Part shown: positions 21,725-29,327 of the stretch, piece by piece
How positions within the stretch are numbered: position 1 is the first letter of the stretch
Layout of the letters: each line of letters opens with the position of its first letter
DNA from: Paratinospora sagittata
Lineage: Eukaryota; Streptophyta; Magnoliopsida; Ranunculales; Menispermaceae
NCBI GenBank assembly: GCA_035771175.1
Contig: CM069597.1
Coordinates: 13,675,001 to 13,739,000 of the forward strand
DNA: 64,000 nucleotides
Direction: 5' to 3'
Translations under genes and position numbers: made by a program
The notes under the pieces: generated by a model
Told to the model about the DNA's origin: nothing
The model's database searches: none
Seen by the model: only the letters and a program-made list of their open reading frames with translations

Positions 21725-22614
21725 AGAATTGGTTCATTTGAGGGAAACCACCACCTCCAAAAAGATCAACTTAATGATCTTTTTGGAGTTTGGTCAAGAG
21801 CGTAGCTTTGACAGTGCCTGATGGTCCGGTGGTTATTGTTGAAATTCAATTAACAATACCCACATTAATTTATGGTATGATAAAATGTTGCGGTGGTTTT
21901 AGAGGGGGAGAGATGATGGAAGTTGAAAAATGAAAGAGCTCCTGTGTAATAGCAATATTTTTTTTTTTTTTATGTTCTCACACATCGTACCATAAAGCTT
22001 CCTCATTTCCTCCAAGGAAATCACATAAATTGAGCCAGGCTCCAGTCGTGCTTAGTGCTCAGTCGTTCTTGAGGATTGGATAGGTGGTGCCTTTTTCTCA
22101 TGAAGCTGAGTTCAGGATTGGAGCTCAGTCAATGTCATTCCTTGGTAGGACTAAATAAATTGTAAATCTTTAGAAGCTACACTGACTGACTTTTTTGAGA
22201 TGGATGCTAAATGTTAGAAGTGGTCAAATCTCCTCCAAATAGGATTGATTGCCTAGAAAAATGATTTTCCTGATATCTTCTAATTCTGTTCATCACGCTT
22301 CTAAGCCCTAATAAGGTAGTAAAATAGGTAGAATCCGTTTTTATGTTGACAAGAGAAGTTGTGTTGATTACACATGCACGTGTGTTATTCCGAGTTATGT
22401 TAATTTTTCTCTATGCATGAAGGCAGGCATGCTACCTGCCTTTGTACAAAAAAAGTTCGTATGAATATTGTTCTGTTGCTCACAGTTTGTGGAGAGAGCT
22501 CCAGAGGAAATAGTTCGTGGGGTTAGAGAAAAAGCAGCAGAAGCAGAGGAAAAAATAACTCTTACAAAGAACCGTCTTGCATTACTTCAGCCAACAGCTT
22601 TGGTATCAGAATAG
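2509..22614 (+). CDS. VALRS2/EMB2247-like: Valyl-tRNA synthetase, organellar type, 3' half (8 exons, C-terminal 295 aa)
   Basis: The joined exons (2509-2559, 2649-2761, 4793-4940, 18845-18949, 19062-19163, 21014-21086, 21261-21427, 22486-22614) give 888 nt in one open frame ending in TAG. The product attaches valine to tRNA-Val. Exons 1-3 encode the helical anticodon-binding domain, with [17 protein letters not shown] (residues about 47-63) and the class I synthetase segment [14 protein letters not shown]. Residues about 221-290 form the charged C-terminal coiled-coil arm of valyl-tRNA synthetases ([15 protein letters not shown]; later [13 protein letters not shown]). The sequence resembles the Arabidopsis chloroplast/mitochondrial enzyme (EMB2247) more than the cytosolic TWN2 type, judged from memory. 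The Rossmann core with HIGH and KMSKS lies upstream of the window. No stop or frameshift was seen, so the gene is probably functional despite a 13.9-kb, transposon-filled intron 3. Confidence 0.9.
2649..2761 (+). CDS. Valyl-tRNA synthetase exon 2 in window
   Basis: Acceptor ATTCCCAG and donor GTATGG (2762). Encodes helices beginning [17 protein letters not shown]. The last codon (Trp) is split 2+1 with the next exon. Confidence 0.88.
2762..4792 (+). other. Valyl-tRNA synthetase intron 2 (2031 bp)
   Basis: AT-rich intron without recognisable coding sequence or a clear transposon. Open frames in it are short and show no motif. It ends in TTGGTTTTCCAG. Confidence 0.75.
4793..4940 (+). CDS. Valyl-tRNA synthetase exon 3 in window
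   Basis: Acceptor TTTTCCAG and donor GTTTGT (4941). Completes the split Trp codon and encodes [14 protein letters not shown] through [14 protein letters not shown], the best conserved part of the anticodon-binding domain visible here. Confidence 0.92.
4941..6316 (+). other. Left part of intron 3, no gene
   Basis: AT-rich intron sequence. At about 5765-5880 a stretch with GTAAGCCACATCTCC, CTTCTAATAAAATTTG and an A-rich tail looks like the 3' end of a severely truncated + strand LINE, a weak call. A perfect inverted repeat follows at 5891-5915 (10-bp arms GTGGAACTTA, 5-nt loop). The left copy of the LINE target duplication is at 6303-6316. Confidence 0.5.
6401..7099 (-). pseudogene. LINE reverse transcriptase zinc-binding (zf-RVT) domain
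   Basis: A 232-residue minus-strand open frame has the features of the zinc-binding domain found after the reverse transcriptase in plant L1-like elements: [17 protein letters not shown], then cysteine/histidine ligands in [18 protein letters not shown]. It belongs to the same polypeptide as the segments at 7134-7712 and 7894-8217, now separated by frameshifts and stops. Confidence 0.85.
7134..8217 (-). pseudogene. LINE reverse transcriptase, palm and C-terminal part
   Basis: Two minus-strand frames, 7894-8217 and 7134-7712, carry RT motifs: [13 protein letters not shown], the catalytic box [10 protein letters not shown] with both aspartates kept, and downstream [13 protein letters not shown] and MRNFLWKN. 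Frameshifts between about 7712 and 7894 break the gene. This half continues the RT segment at 10139-10951 across the inserted LTR element. Confidence 0.88.
8218..8912 (+). repeat. Left LTR of the 8218-10133 element (contains a SINE)
   Basis: Matches the right LTR from TGATGCAATGCG to about GAGTTAGAGGTGTGTTAATTG, including a TATA-like CTATAAAAAGGGG at 8459-8471. It is lengthened by the SINE at 8495-8805, and its last few bases are shorter than in the right LTR. Confidence 0.85.
8495..8805 (-). mobile_element. tRNA-derived SINE inserted in an LTR
   Basis: This 311-bp insertion is flanked by a perfect 14-bp duplication, AGTTATGGGTAGAT, at 8481-8494 and 8806-8819. Read on the minus strand it starts with a tRNA-like head holding an A box TAGCGCAGTTGG (complement at 8782-8793) and a B box GGTTCGATTC (complement at 8740-8749), the internal RNA polymerase III promoter. 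It ends in an A-rich tail (T-runs at 8495-8516 on the + strand). SINEs encode no protein and depend on LINE machinery. It is GC-richer than its surroundings. Confidence 0.93.
8972..9668 (+). pseudogene. Protease-like gypsy pol remnant
   Basis: A frame at 8972-9310 encodes an acidic segment ([22 protein letters not shown]) and then shifts into 9261-9671. That frame contains [14 protein letters not shown] and [18 protein letters not shown], the retropepsin region of the same gypsy group as the remnant at 786-1172. The usual DSG active site reads DSS. The copy is not functional. Confidence 0.7.
9669..10133 (+). repeat. Right LTR of the 8218-10133 element
   Basis: A 465-bp LTR starting TGATGCAATACG and ending TTCCCTATTCA before the CGCCC duplication. 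It contains tandem copies of a TTTACTATTTTCGGTAA-like unit (about 9745-9850), more than in the left LTR, and CTATAAAAAGGGG at 9989-10001. Confidence 0.85.
10139..10951 (-). pseudogene. LINE reverse transcriptase, N-terminal part
   Basis: On the minus strand this segment encodes the region before RT ([16 protein letters not shown]) and the first RT motifs ([30 protein letters not shown], FVKAYDSIK). Frameshifts and stops are present. It joins 8217 and below once the inserted LTR element is removed. Upstream endonuclease sequence is absent because of 5' truncation. Confidence 0.85.
10952..11174 (+). other. Intron 3 spacer between LINE and copia element
   Basis: Begins with the right copy of the LINE target duplication and ends with GCTTC (11170-11174), the left copy of the copia duplication. 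Nothing else is recognised. Confidence 0.7.
11175..11534 (+). repeat. 5' LTR of copia element
   Basis: A 360-bp LTR, TGTTGTGG...TTAACA. The left part consists of imperfect tandem copies of GGATTTATTTCCTTTAA. A TATA-like CTATATATATGG lies at about 11409. The U5 side contains GACGTAGGCCTTGGAGCCGAACCACGT... The 3' LTR is shorter (327 bp). Confidence 0.95.
11535..11546 (+). other. Primer binding site, initiator-Met tRNA
   Basis: TGGTATCAGAGC directly abuts the 5' LTR. It is the standard plant copia primer site, complementary to the 3' end of initiator methionine tRNA. Confidence 0.95.
12040..12960 (+). pseudogene. copia gag
   Basis: The open frame 12040-12777 (245 aa) starts at the first ATG after the leader. 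It encodes a gag polyprotein of the copia type: [20 protein letters not shown] near residue 29, [11 protein letters not shown], then [16 protein letters not shown] frameshift near 12777 leads into the nucleocapsid region, where the zinc knuckle is broken: WCTYYQK is present but the HX4C half appears deleted. Translation in intact elements continues into pol as one polyprotein. Confidence 0.92.
12961..16356 (+). pseudogene. copia pol (integrase, reverse transcriptase, RNase H)
   Basis: Order of domains: protease/pre-integrase ([11 protein letters not shown], 13109 on, where intact proteases have DSGA), integrase with zinc finger ([10 protein letters not shown]...CEVCELAKH) and its D,D,E residues in [20 protein letters not shown] and [10 protein letters not shown], then reverse transcriptase ([33 protein letters not shown]) and RNase H ([28 protein letters not shown]). 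In-frame stops lie near 13390, 13792, 15292, 15487 and 15679. The catalytic residues remain, so decay is moderate. A proline-rich linker separates integrase from RT, as is usual. Confidence 0.95.
16381..16390 (+). other. Polypurine tract of copia element
   Basis: TGAGGGGAAG immediately before the 3' LTR. It primes plus-strand DNA synthesis. Confidence 0.88.
16391..16717 (+). repeat. 3' LTR of copia element
   Basis: A 327-bp LTR, TGTTGTGGAAAAGAG...TTTAACA, followed by GCTTC. It shares the tandem GGATTTATTTCCTTTAA block with the 5' LTR but has small deletions, which indicates insertion some time ago. Confidence 0.95.
16723..18844 (+). other. Right part of intron 3, no gene
   Basis: Very AT-rich intron sequence with T-runs, no coding homology and no bounded element. 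It ends with the acceptor CCAAGCGTAG at 18844. Confidence 0.7.
18845..18949 (+). CDS. Valyl-tRNA synthetase exon 4 in window
   Basis: Starts after GCGTAG and ends at donor GTGAGT (18950). Encodes [20 protein letters not shown] and then KKFENLQAL, the linker after the anticodon-binding domain. Phase 0 on both sides. Confidence 0.9.
19062..19163 (+). CDS. Valyl-tRNA synthetase exon 5 in window
   Basis: Acceptor TTCTCAG and donor GTAAGT (19164). Encodes [20 protein letters not shown] and then EVLQYIS. R-N-A-R-A-E is conserved in class I Val/Ile enzymes at this place. Confidence 0.92.
19164..21013 (+). other. Valyl-tRNA synthetase intron 5
   Basis: AT-rich, with no coding homology apart from the SINE-like insertion at 20120-20338. 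An A-run lies at about 20788-20805. It ends with TTTGTGTAG. Confidence 0.7.
20120..20338 (-). mobile_element. Short SINE-like retroposon
   Basis: A 219-bp insertion flanked by a perfect 15-bp duplication, TCAAGATAAAAACTT, at 20105-20119 and 20339-20353. T-runs at its left edge are the A-tail of a minus-strand element. On the minus strand the head has TAGCTCAAGTTTGG and GGTTTCAAGTC, degenerate versions of tRNA A and B boxes. It is unlike the SINE at 8495-8805. Confidence 0.82.
21014..21086 (+). CDS. Valyl-tRNA synthetase exon 6 in window
   Basis: Acceptor TGTGTAG. Encodes [20 protein letters not shown] and then NSPP. It must end at 21086 to make the glycine codon with exon 7 (G|GT), which leaves a GC donor (GCATGT at 21087). 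Confidence 0.9.
21087..21260 (+). other. GC-AG intron (intron 6, 174 bp)
   Basis: Reads CTCCAG|GCATGT ... CACCTTCAG|GTGATG. No GT donor near it keeps the frame and the conserved PPGDA sequence. GC-AG introns are a known minority class spliced by the major spliceosome. Confidence 0.85.
21261..21427 (+). CDS. Valyl-tRNA synthetase exon 7 in window
   Basis: Acceptor ACCTTCAG and donor GTACGA (21428). Encodes [20 protein letters not shown] followed by the start of the coiled-coil arm ([19 protein letters not shown]). Confidence 0.92.
21428..22485 (+). other. Valyl-tRNA synthetase intron 7
   Basis: No coding content. It contains a run of 28 A at 21693-21720, perhaps the tail of a retroposon whose limits I could not find, and a small hairpin AAAAAGATC...GATCTTTTT at about 21758-21785. 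Acceptor TTGCTCACAG. Confidence 0.7.
22486..22614 (+). CDS. Valyl-tRNA synthetase last exon
   Basis: Encodes the end of the coiled-coil arm: [20 protein letters not shown], then [14 protein letters not shown] and a TAG stop at 22612-22614. Length and ending agree with the plant organellar enzyme. Confidence 0.93.
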   Translation, partial: FVERAPEEIVRGVREKAAEAEEKITLTKNRLALLQPTALVSE

Positions 22615-23888
22615 TTTTTATAAACTCAATTTCTATCTTGACAGCCCACTCTTATCATTCTTTGCAAAGGAAGGAACACCACTCCCCCGTGTCAGGTCAG
22701 CAGCTTCTTATAAGCGTTCAGCTGATGCTAATGACTAATTACTAATCATTCACGTGTTTCTTCTCCAGGATGCAGGCATCTTTTTCAACACATTACACAA
22801 CTGAAGCATTGCTTTCCTAGCCTCGTTGAAAAAACTGAAGCATCAAGGGGGAAAAAAAAAAAAGCCTGAGATATTTCTGTAAATTATTTATCCCCATTTC
22901 ATCTATTTATTGTGAGAATCGCGTAATGAGCAGTGCCGGTGTCCATACCAACAAAATTCTAGTTTCAATGGGTGGCATCATATAACAGACAGTCGTTTTG
23001 ATGATGCCAAAATTCTCTTGCTTGATTTTATTCTTTCTTTTACAAGGGAAAGGATCGAGTCTCCATAGTGAATTTCTTGCGTATTTAAGATTAATGATAT
23101 ATATTCACTGTATCAACGGCGGCACATCCATTTAACATTAGTTTATCTCATGAACTGAGGAATGAAAGATGTAAAGATTCACTTGAAATTTCTTGGGTTA
23201 GATTTCTGGATTGGTTTGTTGATCGATATCTAATGGTATGGTTTTTTTATAGAGTTATTGCGCTGTACTTGGTTTCCACTAATATTATTTAACTGTTCTT
23301 TAAGGTTTTTTTTTTTTTAACAAATATGTATTTTGGTTTAGTTTTTTTAATAATAACAAATTCAATCTTGTGTCTGAAAATTTCCAACATGTGCCATTCT
23401 CTGATCTCGTTATTTAGGTGAGGGTCATTTTTCAACAGTTCATTAAAAAAAAATTACCATTCTAAGGTTATATTCTACAACATTTCATTAAAAAAAAAAA
23501 TTACAATTTACCATTATGAATACAATTTATTTCTTGTTACAATTTCTTTTGAGAGCAGTTAGATGGATCTCACTTATGGACTATTTACACTTCAATTTAT
23601 TAAGCTAACCTTAAAAATAAACAAAAAAAAAATGCCCCTTCTATTTTCACCCCACCGTCTTCTTCTTTTCAACAGCAACACCACCGGTTCTTCTTCTCTC
23701 TAACACCAACACCCAAGCAATGTCATTGCATTTCTCTACACGTTGTAATTGTGGTATGTAGACTATTGCAAAGGTTTTTTCACCAATGTTCAATGGTTTT
23801 TTGGATGTTTTGTTGAATGGATGATTGTTTGATTTTTTTAGGTTAAATTATTCAAAAAACAATACCATCAACACACATTTCAATCAAT
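22615..23888 (+). other. 3' flank of valyl-tRNA synthetase gene and intergenic sequence
   Basis: Contains the synthetase 3' untranslated region (extent unknown) and then AT-rich sequence with A/T runs. The left boundary of the MULE lies somewhere in about 23.4-23.9 kb, but no terminal inverted repeat could be fixed by eye. Confidence 0.5.
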
Positions 23889-24250
23889 ATGGCCAAAGGA
23901 GGTTGTTACCGTAACGCCGTACATCAAGGAGAGGTAAGTTTTGGTTGCGTGCGAATGGAAATTAAAATTTTTTTTTCAAAAAATTCGAGTTGAAGGTCGG
24001 CCCTGCGAGGCCGATCGTTGTACAGTAGAGTCAGCCATTTGTGGTCGACCTTTCTTTATTAGGGTCGGTAATAATAAGCCGGCCTTACTGTACAACGGTC
24101 GGTCCCATTTGGCCGACTCTCTTGTTTGTTACACTTATTTAAAATTTTGTGCATGCAATTGTTATTTTATGCATTTTGGTGTATTTGATGTCGTTAATGA
24201 CAATTTTTTATTTATTTATTGTCTAATTGTAAAATTCTACATAATTTCAG
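23889..24250 (+). other. Possible non-coding first exon and intron of the MULE transposase
   Basis: A short ATG-containing stretch (23889-23934) ends at a consensus donor GTAAGT (23935). TAATTTCAG at 24250 is a plausible acceptor just before the transposase ATG at 24266. The predicted intron holds the inverted repeat shared with the far end of the element. Confidence 0.4.
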
Positions 24251-24265
24251 GGTTAAAAACTTTCA

Positions 24266-27200
24266 ATGGTCATTGATTACACCGAACAATTCACCCCCGA
24301 CAGGGAGTTTAGTATACGGGAGGAACTTGTTTCTTGGGTCCAAGAGGTTGGCAGAAGGAATGGTTTAGTGGTCATAATCCGAAACCCAGATGCTGGGGGT
24401 AATGGTAGGCGAGCCTGGGTCAATTTTACTTGTAAAGATATGGTCATCATAGATCCACTACTTAACAATCTTTTGTTGGTAAGAAGGAAAACAGAAGTCA
24501 AACTGGCATGAAGAAGTGTGGATGCCCTTTCTTGTTAAATATCAAGAATCCTTGGGACGGTGAGTGGACGTTAAAAGTTGCATGCGGCACCCATAACCAC
24601 CCCTCTGTGAAGTACTTTGATGGACACTCATACGTCGGAAGGTTGAATAATTATGAAGTAGAAGTCATGGTACAAATGTCAAAGAGTAATGCCTGACCAA
24701 AAGACATATTGATGACTTTAAAGGAAAGAAGTGTCAGTAATGCATCGACACTGATGACAATATACAATGCCAGACATAAGCATAGGTTGTTCGAAATATG
24801 GAGGTAGATCTCAGATGCAACAACTGTGGCACAAGTTATAGGAAGAAAAGTACGTTGAGTGGCATAGGTGCGAAGAAGACACTGATGTTGTTGAAGATAT
24901 ATTTTGGGCTCATCCTGTGTTTCAGTGGATCTTTTGAGGTGTTTCCCATATGTGCTTCTGATGGACTGTCCACACAAGACGAACAAGTACAAATTTTCAT
25001 TACTGGAGATTGTTTGTGTCACATCGACAGATATGACATTTTCAGTGGCATTTGTGTATATGGCATCTGAAAGTAAAGAAAATTACATGTGGGCACTACA
25101 AAAATTAAGGAAGTTGTTGGATGGGTGGTCTCTTCCCAATATAATTGTGACAGACAGGGACTTGGCCTTGATGAATATTGTTTCATGTGTGTTCTCTGAT
25201 ACAATGAATTTGTTATGTACATGGCACATAGACAAAAACGGGTTGGCCAACTCAAAGAGAAAGTTTGCAAAGAATGAGGACTTTGAAGCTTTTATGAGGA
25301 AGTGAAATGAATTGGTTTTTCCTGATACAGCGGAGGAATACAATCATCAGAAAAATGTATTGTTTGAAGAGTATGTTGAGTACCCTGAGGTTATTACCTA
25401 CATCGATAGGACATGGTTGGTACCTCATAGGGAAAGATTCGTGAAGGCGTGGATGGATCAATTTATGCACCTTGGCAATACTACAACCAATAGGGTGGAG
25501 AGTGCACATTCCAAGCTGAAGAAAACTTTACGGTCTTCTCAAGGCAACTTCGAGACATTATGGACTGCAATCAATACAATGTTGGCTTTTCAACACACAT
25601 AAATCAAGTCATCATTTGAAAAAAGTTTGAATATTGTTCAGTATCACTTCCAAGATTTTACATTCATGCATTTGCGTGAGTTCATCTCTAGAGCTGCATT
25701 AGACAAGATATGGGAGGAGTTAGCTTGCGTTGAGTGTGTTGGGTTGGACCAATACTTATGTGGATGTGTGGTATGCAAAATGCATGGATTTCCATGGGCA
25801 CACGAGCTTGCTTTGTATAAGCAATCTAGCATGCCCATACCTCTAGTTGATGTGGATGCCCATTAGAAAAAGCTAGATCTTACTCCTGCGAAAGTAGTGG
25901 ACAACGAGATGGATTTCAATTTCAGGGCTGAGTTTGGTCTACTTGACCATAAATTTAATAGTTCTAATGTCTCTGGAAGAGCTAGAATTGTACAGAAAAT
26001 AAAAGAGATAGTTGTTCCATCGACCTCTTCTCTCACTGTGCCCGTACACAAGAAGAAAACAAAAAGGCTGCTGACTAGGAAAAGTGATCGATTTACAAAA
26101 TGAGATCCCTCATTTTTTGAGCATGTGTCTGCGTACTCCACTCATTCATCAATCTCATCATTGCAAAAGACCAGACCGAAGAATGATGAACTACGGAAGG
26201 TCCACAAGACACGCTCGCAAATGTCTCATGAATCTCATAGATATCTAGATCAACTATCTCCTAGCTACCATCAGTACATAGCCCATGTCAGAGATGTTAT
26301 GGCCGATGGACATTGTGGGTATCGAGTTATCACTGAGTCCATGGGTATGGGAAGTGTAGTGACCCTGTGGCACCCCATGAGAAGTGGACGACTTTCCCAG
26401 ATATGGGGTTGTTGATAGCATCAGCATACAATGTAGTGTTGGTGCTTTTATGTATGCAACAATGTCTTACATTTTTGCCCATCAGAACCAAACATCCACC
26501 AATCTCATTGAGGCGAGTGATTGACATTGGTTACGTGAACGATAACTACTTTGTGCAAGTAAAAATTGTTTTCTTTTTGTATTTTGTTTTAATGTAAATA
26601 ATAGAATAATGAAAATAATAATCGTAATGTTGTACTTTCCACAGGTTACATTTGCCCCTGCATCACCAATACCTCTCATATCCCCAGATTGGCATAGATT
26701 CTAACTACGACAGGCACATGGATGGGAAATCCCTTATTTTGTTTTCAATGTTGATGCTAGCAGAGTGACAAGCAATGCGGATGATAGACAAGATATAGTT
26801 GTGGCGGCCCTGCACCCCGGACCACCAACCCCTCAGGGAATGGCGTGCGGAATGCCTAGACGGGACGCCCGGCGTAGGCATCTCCGACCACTCCTCAACT
26901 CCCGTGAGGTGGTTGAGACCCTACGAGCCTTATCTCAAACAACGACATAATATCCTACCATACATCAATTTCTATGCTCAATCACATAGACATTACACAT
27001 CAACCCTAAATCAGCTCACATATAAACAATAGGCCTAAATCTCATCTAATCCCATCATTCAACTCAAATCACATGACTTAGGCCTCTAATGCATAGTTCT
27101 CATACATAAACCATTCTATTAATCAAAAATACTGATTTTCAATTCCTTTAGGCATAAACATGCCCAAATTGGGTCACTTGATCACAAGTAGGCCTAACCC

Positions 27201-28656
27201 ATGATATGGTCACAACCACCAAATCAGTAGCATAATCAACCCTAATCATGCTTAATTAAACATAAGTTGCATCAATTCAATGATTCTAGGCCAAAAGCAT
27301 CAAAAGCCCTAAAATATGAAATTTTCCATACTTAGGCCATATTGTCGATTTACACTAGGTCACCATGTCCAGCCATGTATATCACTGATTTTGCATCATG
27401 GGTTCATCAACAATGGCAACTAGGTCAACATAGTTGACATGCAAGCTATTTGGAAAGGTCTAAGTTCATATTCTAAATTTAGGTCTAATACAAGCAACCC
27501 TACCAATTCTTCATTTACTATTCTGTTCAGATGTATCAATATACCAACAGAATTATGTAATCACAAAATCAACCGTACAGATTGAAGTATGTGAAGAAAA
27601 AAACCTTCTGTCCAAATATCAGCCCAATCCAACGGTGGACCGAAAAGATATGTATCTTTGATGAACAAGTCTCTAATCAGACAATTTCTCCTTTCCTGCT
27701 GCAAATACTCAAACTAAGATGACTATATCACACAAAATACTAAACTTATAAACATCTCCACCGGTCATAATATATACATATCAGTTATAAACTACATACC
27801 CAAATTTGATATCCATCCAACGGTACATTTAGGAGATCTACAAGTTTGAGCGAAACGCTACGAGAAATCCAGAATCTCCGACCAGCTTTGTTTGAGAGGT
27901 TAGATCTCTCAGAAGAAACCTCTGATCAAGATCTTCACCGTCCAGAATGAATAACCATAAGCTACGAACTTGCTAACAAATTGTGAGCTCAATCTGACCA
28001 TGTATTAGGTAGTCCACCTCTTTGATGAAAATGTCGCAGGGATCTTCCTCCTGCAACTCTCTCCTTCTTTCTCTTCTTCTTTCCTTTCTCTCCACTCACC
28101 TCTTTCTAGCACTTCCTTGATTCCCTCCTCCACTCACCTCACTCTCTAGCACATTCTTGGATTCTCTCCTCCACTCACCTTATTTTCTAGCACATTCTTG
28201 GATTCTAGAAGTGGGCATGGGACACTTGTCCACTTTCATGCACCAACCTTCACATGTGTTGGTCTCATACTACCCATACCAACCACATGTACTTTAACCA
28301 ATCTCATGCTTCCATGTATTTTAAATGTTCAATCCATTTAATACACCAAATTTTCATTCTCATTTATCCTTTTATTCAATCAATCCTAACCCATATCAAT
28401 TCATGGTTTAATGGGCTCATGCATAAATAATAACATATGCATTATACTTTAATTTAACATGACCCATATACAATTTATGATACACATATTTATATACATT
28501 ATCAAGCATCAACTATACAAACATTAAACAACCATCAAACAAACACCAAACATATCAAGGCAACACATAGAGTTTGGGCAAAATGCAATTGGGTTATGGG
28601 CTAGATGAAATAATTTTCGGGGCGTCACAATAGTAGTTGACTTAGACGATGACTAG
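24266..28656 (+). pseudogene. MULE transposase fused to an OTU-like domain
   Basis: From ATG 24266, in order: an N-terminal zinc-finger-like segment (KKCGCPFLL...ACGTHNHP, 24508-24605); the MULE DDE transposase core with acidic residues in LLMDC (24964-24966), IVTDRDLALMN (about 25140) and TNRVESAHSKLK (Glu codon 25498-25500); a SWIM-type finger CGCVVCKMHGFPWAHELA, where the usual CAHEL cysteine is Trp; and an OTU-type cysteine protease domain with DGHCGYRVI (Cys codon 26314-26316). The usual OTU His position reads NYFVQV (Tyr codon 26547-26549). An 86-bp intron fits 26559-26644. Several stops and frameshifts, plus a solo LTR before the last codons (DLDDD stop at 28654-28656), make it a pseudogene. 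Transposases of this family cut and paste DNA. The role of the OTU part is unknown. Confidence 0.85.
26800..28629 (-). repeat. Solo LTR (family H) inside the MULE transposase gene
   Basis: A 1830-bp sequence TGTGGCGGCCC...GGGGCGTCACA with a perfect 5-bp duplication, ATAGT, at 26795-26799 and 28630-28634. Removing it restores the transposase frame (QDIVVDLDDD stop). No gag or pol is present, so it is a solo LTR left by recombination. The same LTR end recurs at 43112-43301. Orientation is tentative, based on likeness to other minus-strand gypsy LTRs here. Confidence 0.92.
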
Positions 28657-29327
28657 TTATTTTGAAAATGTTGATAAGTAGGGGGATGTCAACATGTTGA
28701 TGATAAGTAGAGGGATGTGGATATGTTGATATGTAAGGGGATGTCAACATGTTTTTTGGAATTGTTGACATGTTTAGTCATGTTTTTTTCTTTTTGGAAA
28801 GGTTGACAAATAGGGAAATGTGGATATGTATAGACTTTCTTTTTTTGAAATGTGGATACAAAAGATATAATTGACTTCGATGTTGATAATATAGACAAAT
28901 TTGTTGTTTTTGAATGATACTATGTTGTTTTGGATGTTTGAATTATTGTTCTCTTTCTGTATATATGTATGTTACGCCAAAGTTCACCTTACGAGTGGGG
29001 AATGGTACCCTGCTGCCCAAACTAACTCAAAATTATTGCAAACATGTCCAAAACTTGTACCCCATTGGCTTAACCCGACCCACTATAGTTCAATCATAAT
29101 TTTAATAAGTTTAAAATGATTTAAATGTGTTCAATGAGTTTCGAATTCACGCTTGATACATACGCAAGGTGGAAATAACAACTAATACATACACAATAGT
29201 ATCAACCTAAAGGAAATTTCATTCACTAAATTTTGCAAATCGTATCAAGATACATGATAGACAACAAACAAATTCATTACATGTACTTGCACCCTCCAAA
29301 AAAAAAAATAAACAAACATTAATGAAG
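28657..29327. other. Region between the convergent MULE genes
   Basis: Probably the shared 3' side of the transposase and PMD genes. It includes three imperfect tandem copies of a TGTTGATAAGTAGGGGGATG-type unit at 28669-28750 and no recognisable coding sequence. Confidence 0.55.
28669..28750 (+). repeat. Short imperfect tandem repeat, about 27 bp x 3
   Basis: Units begin TGTTGAT and contain (A)GGGGATGT(C/G)(A/G)A(C/T)A, at 28669, 28695 and 28724. Confidence 0.7.
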
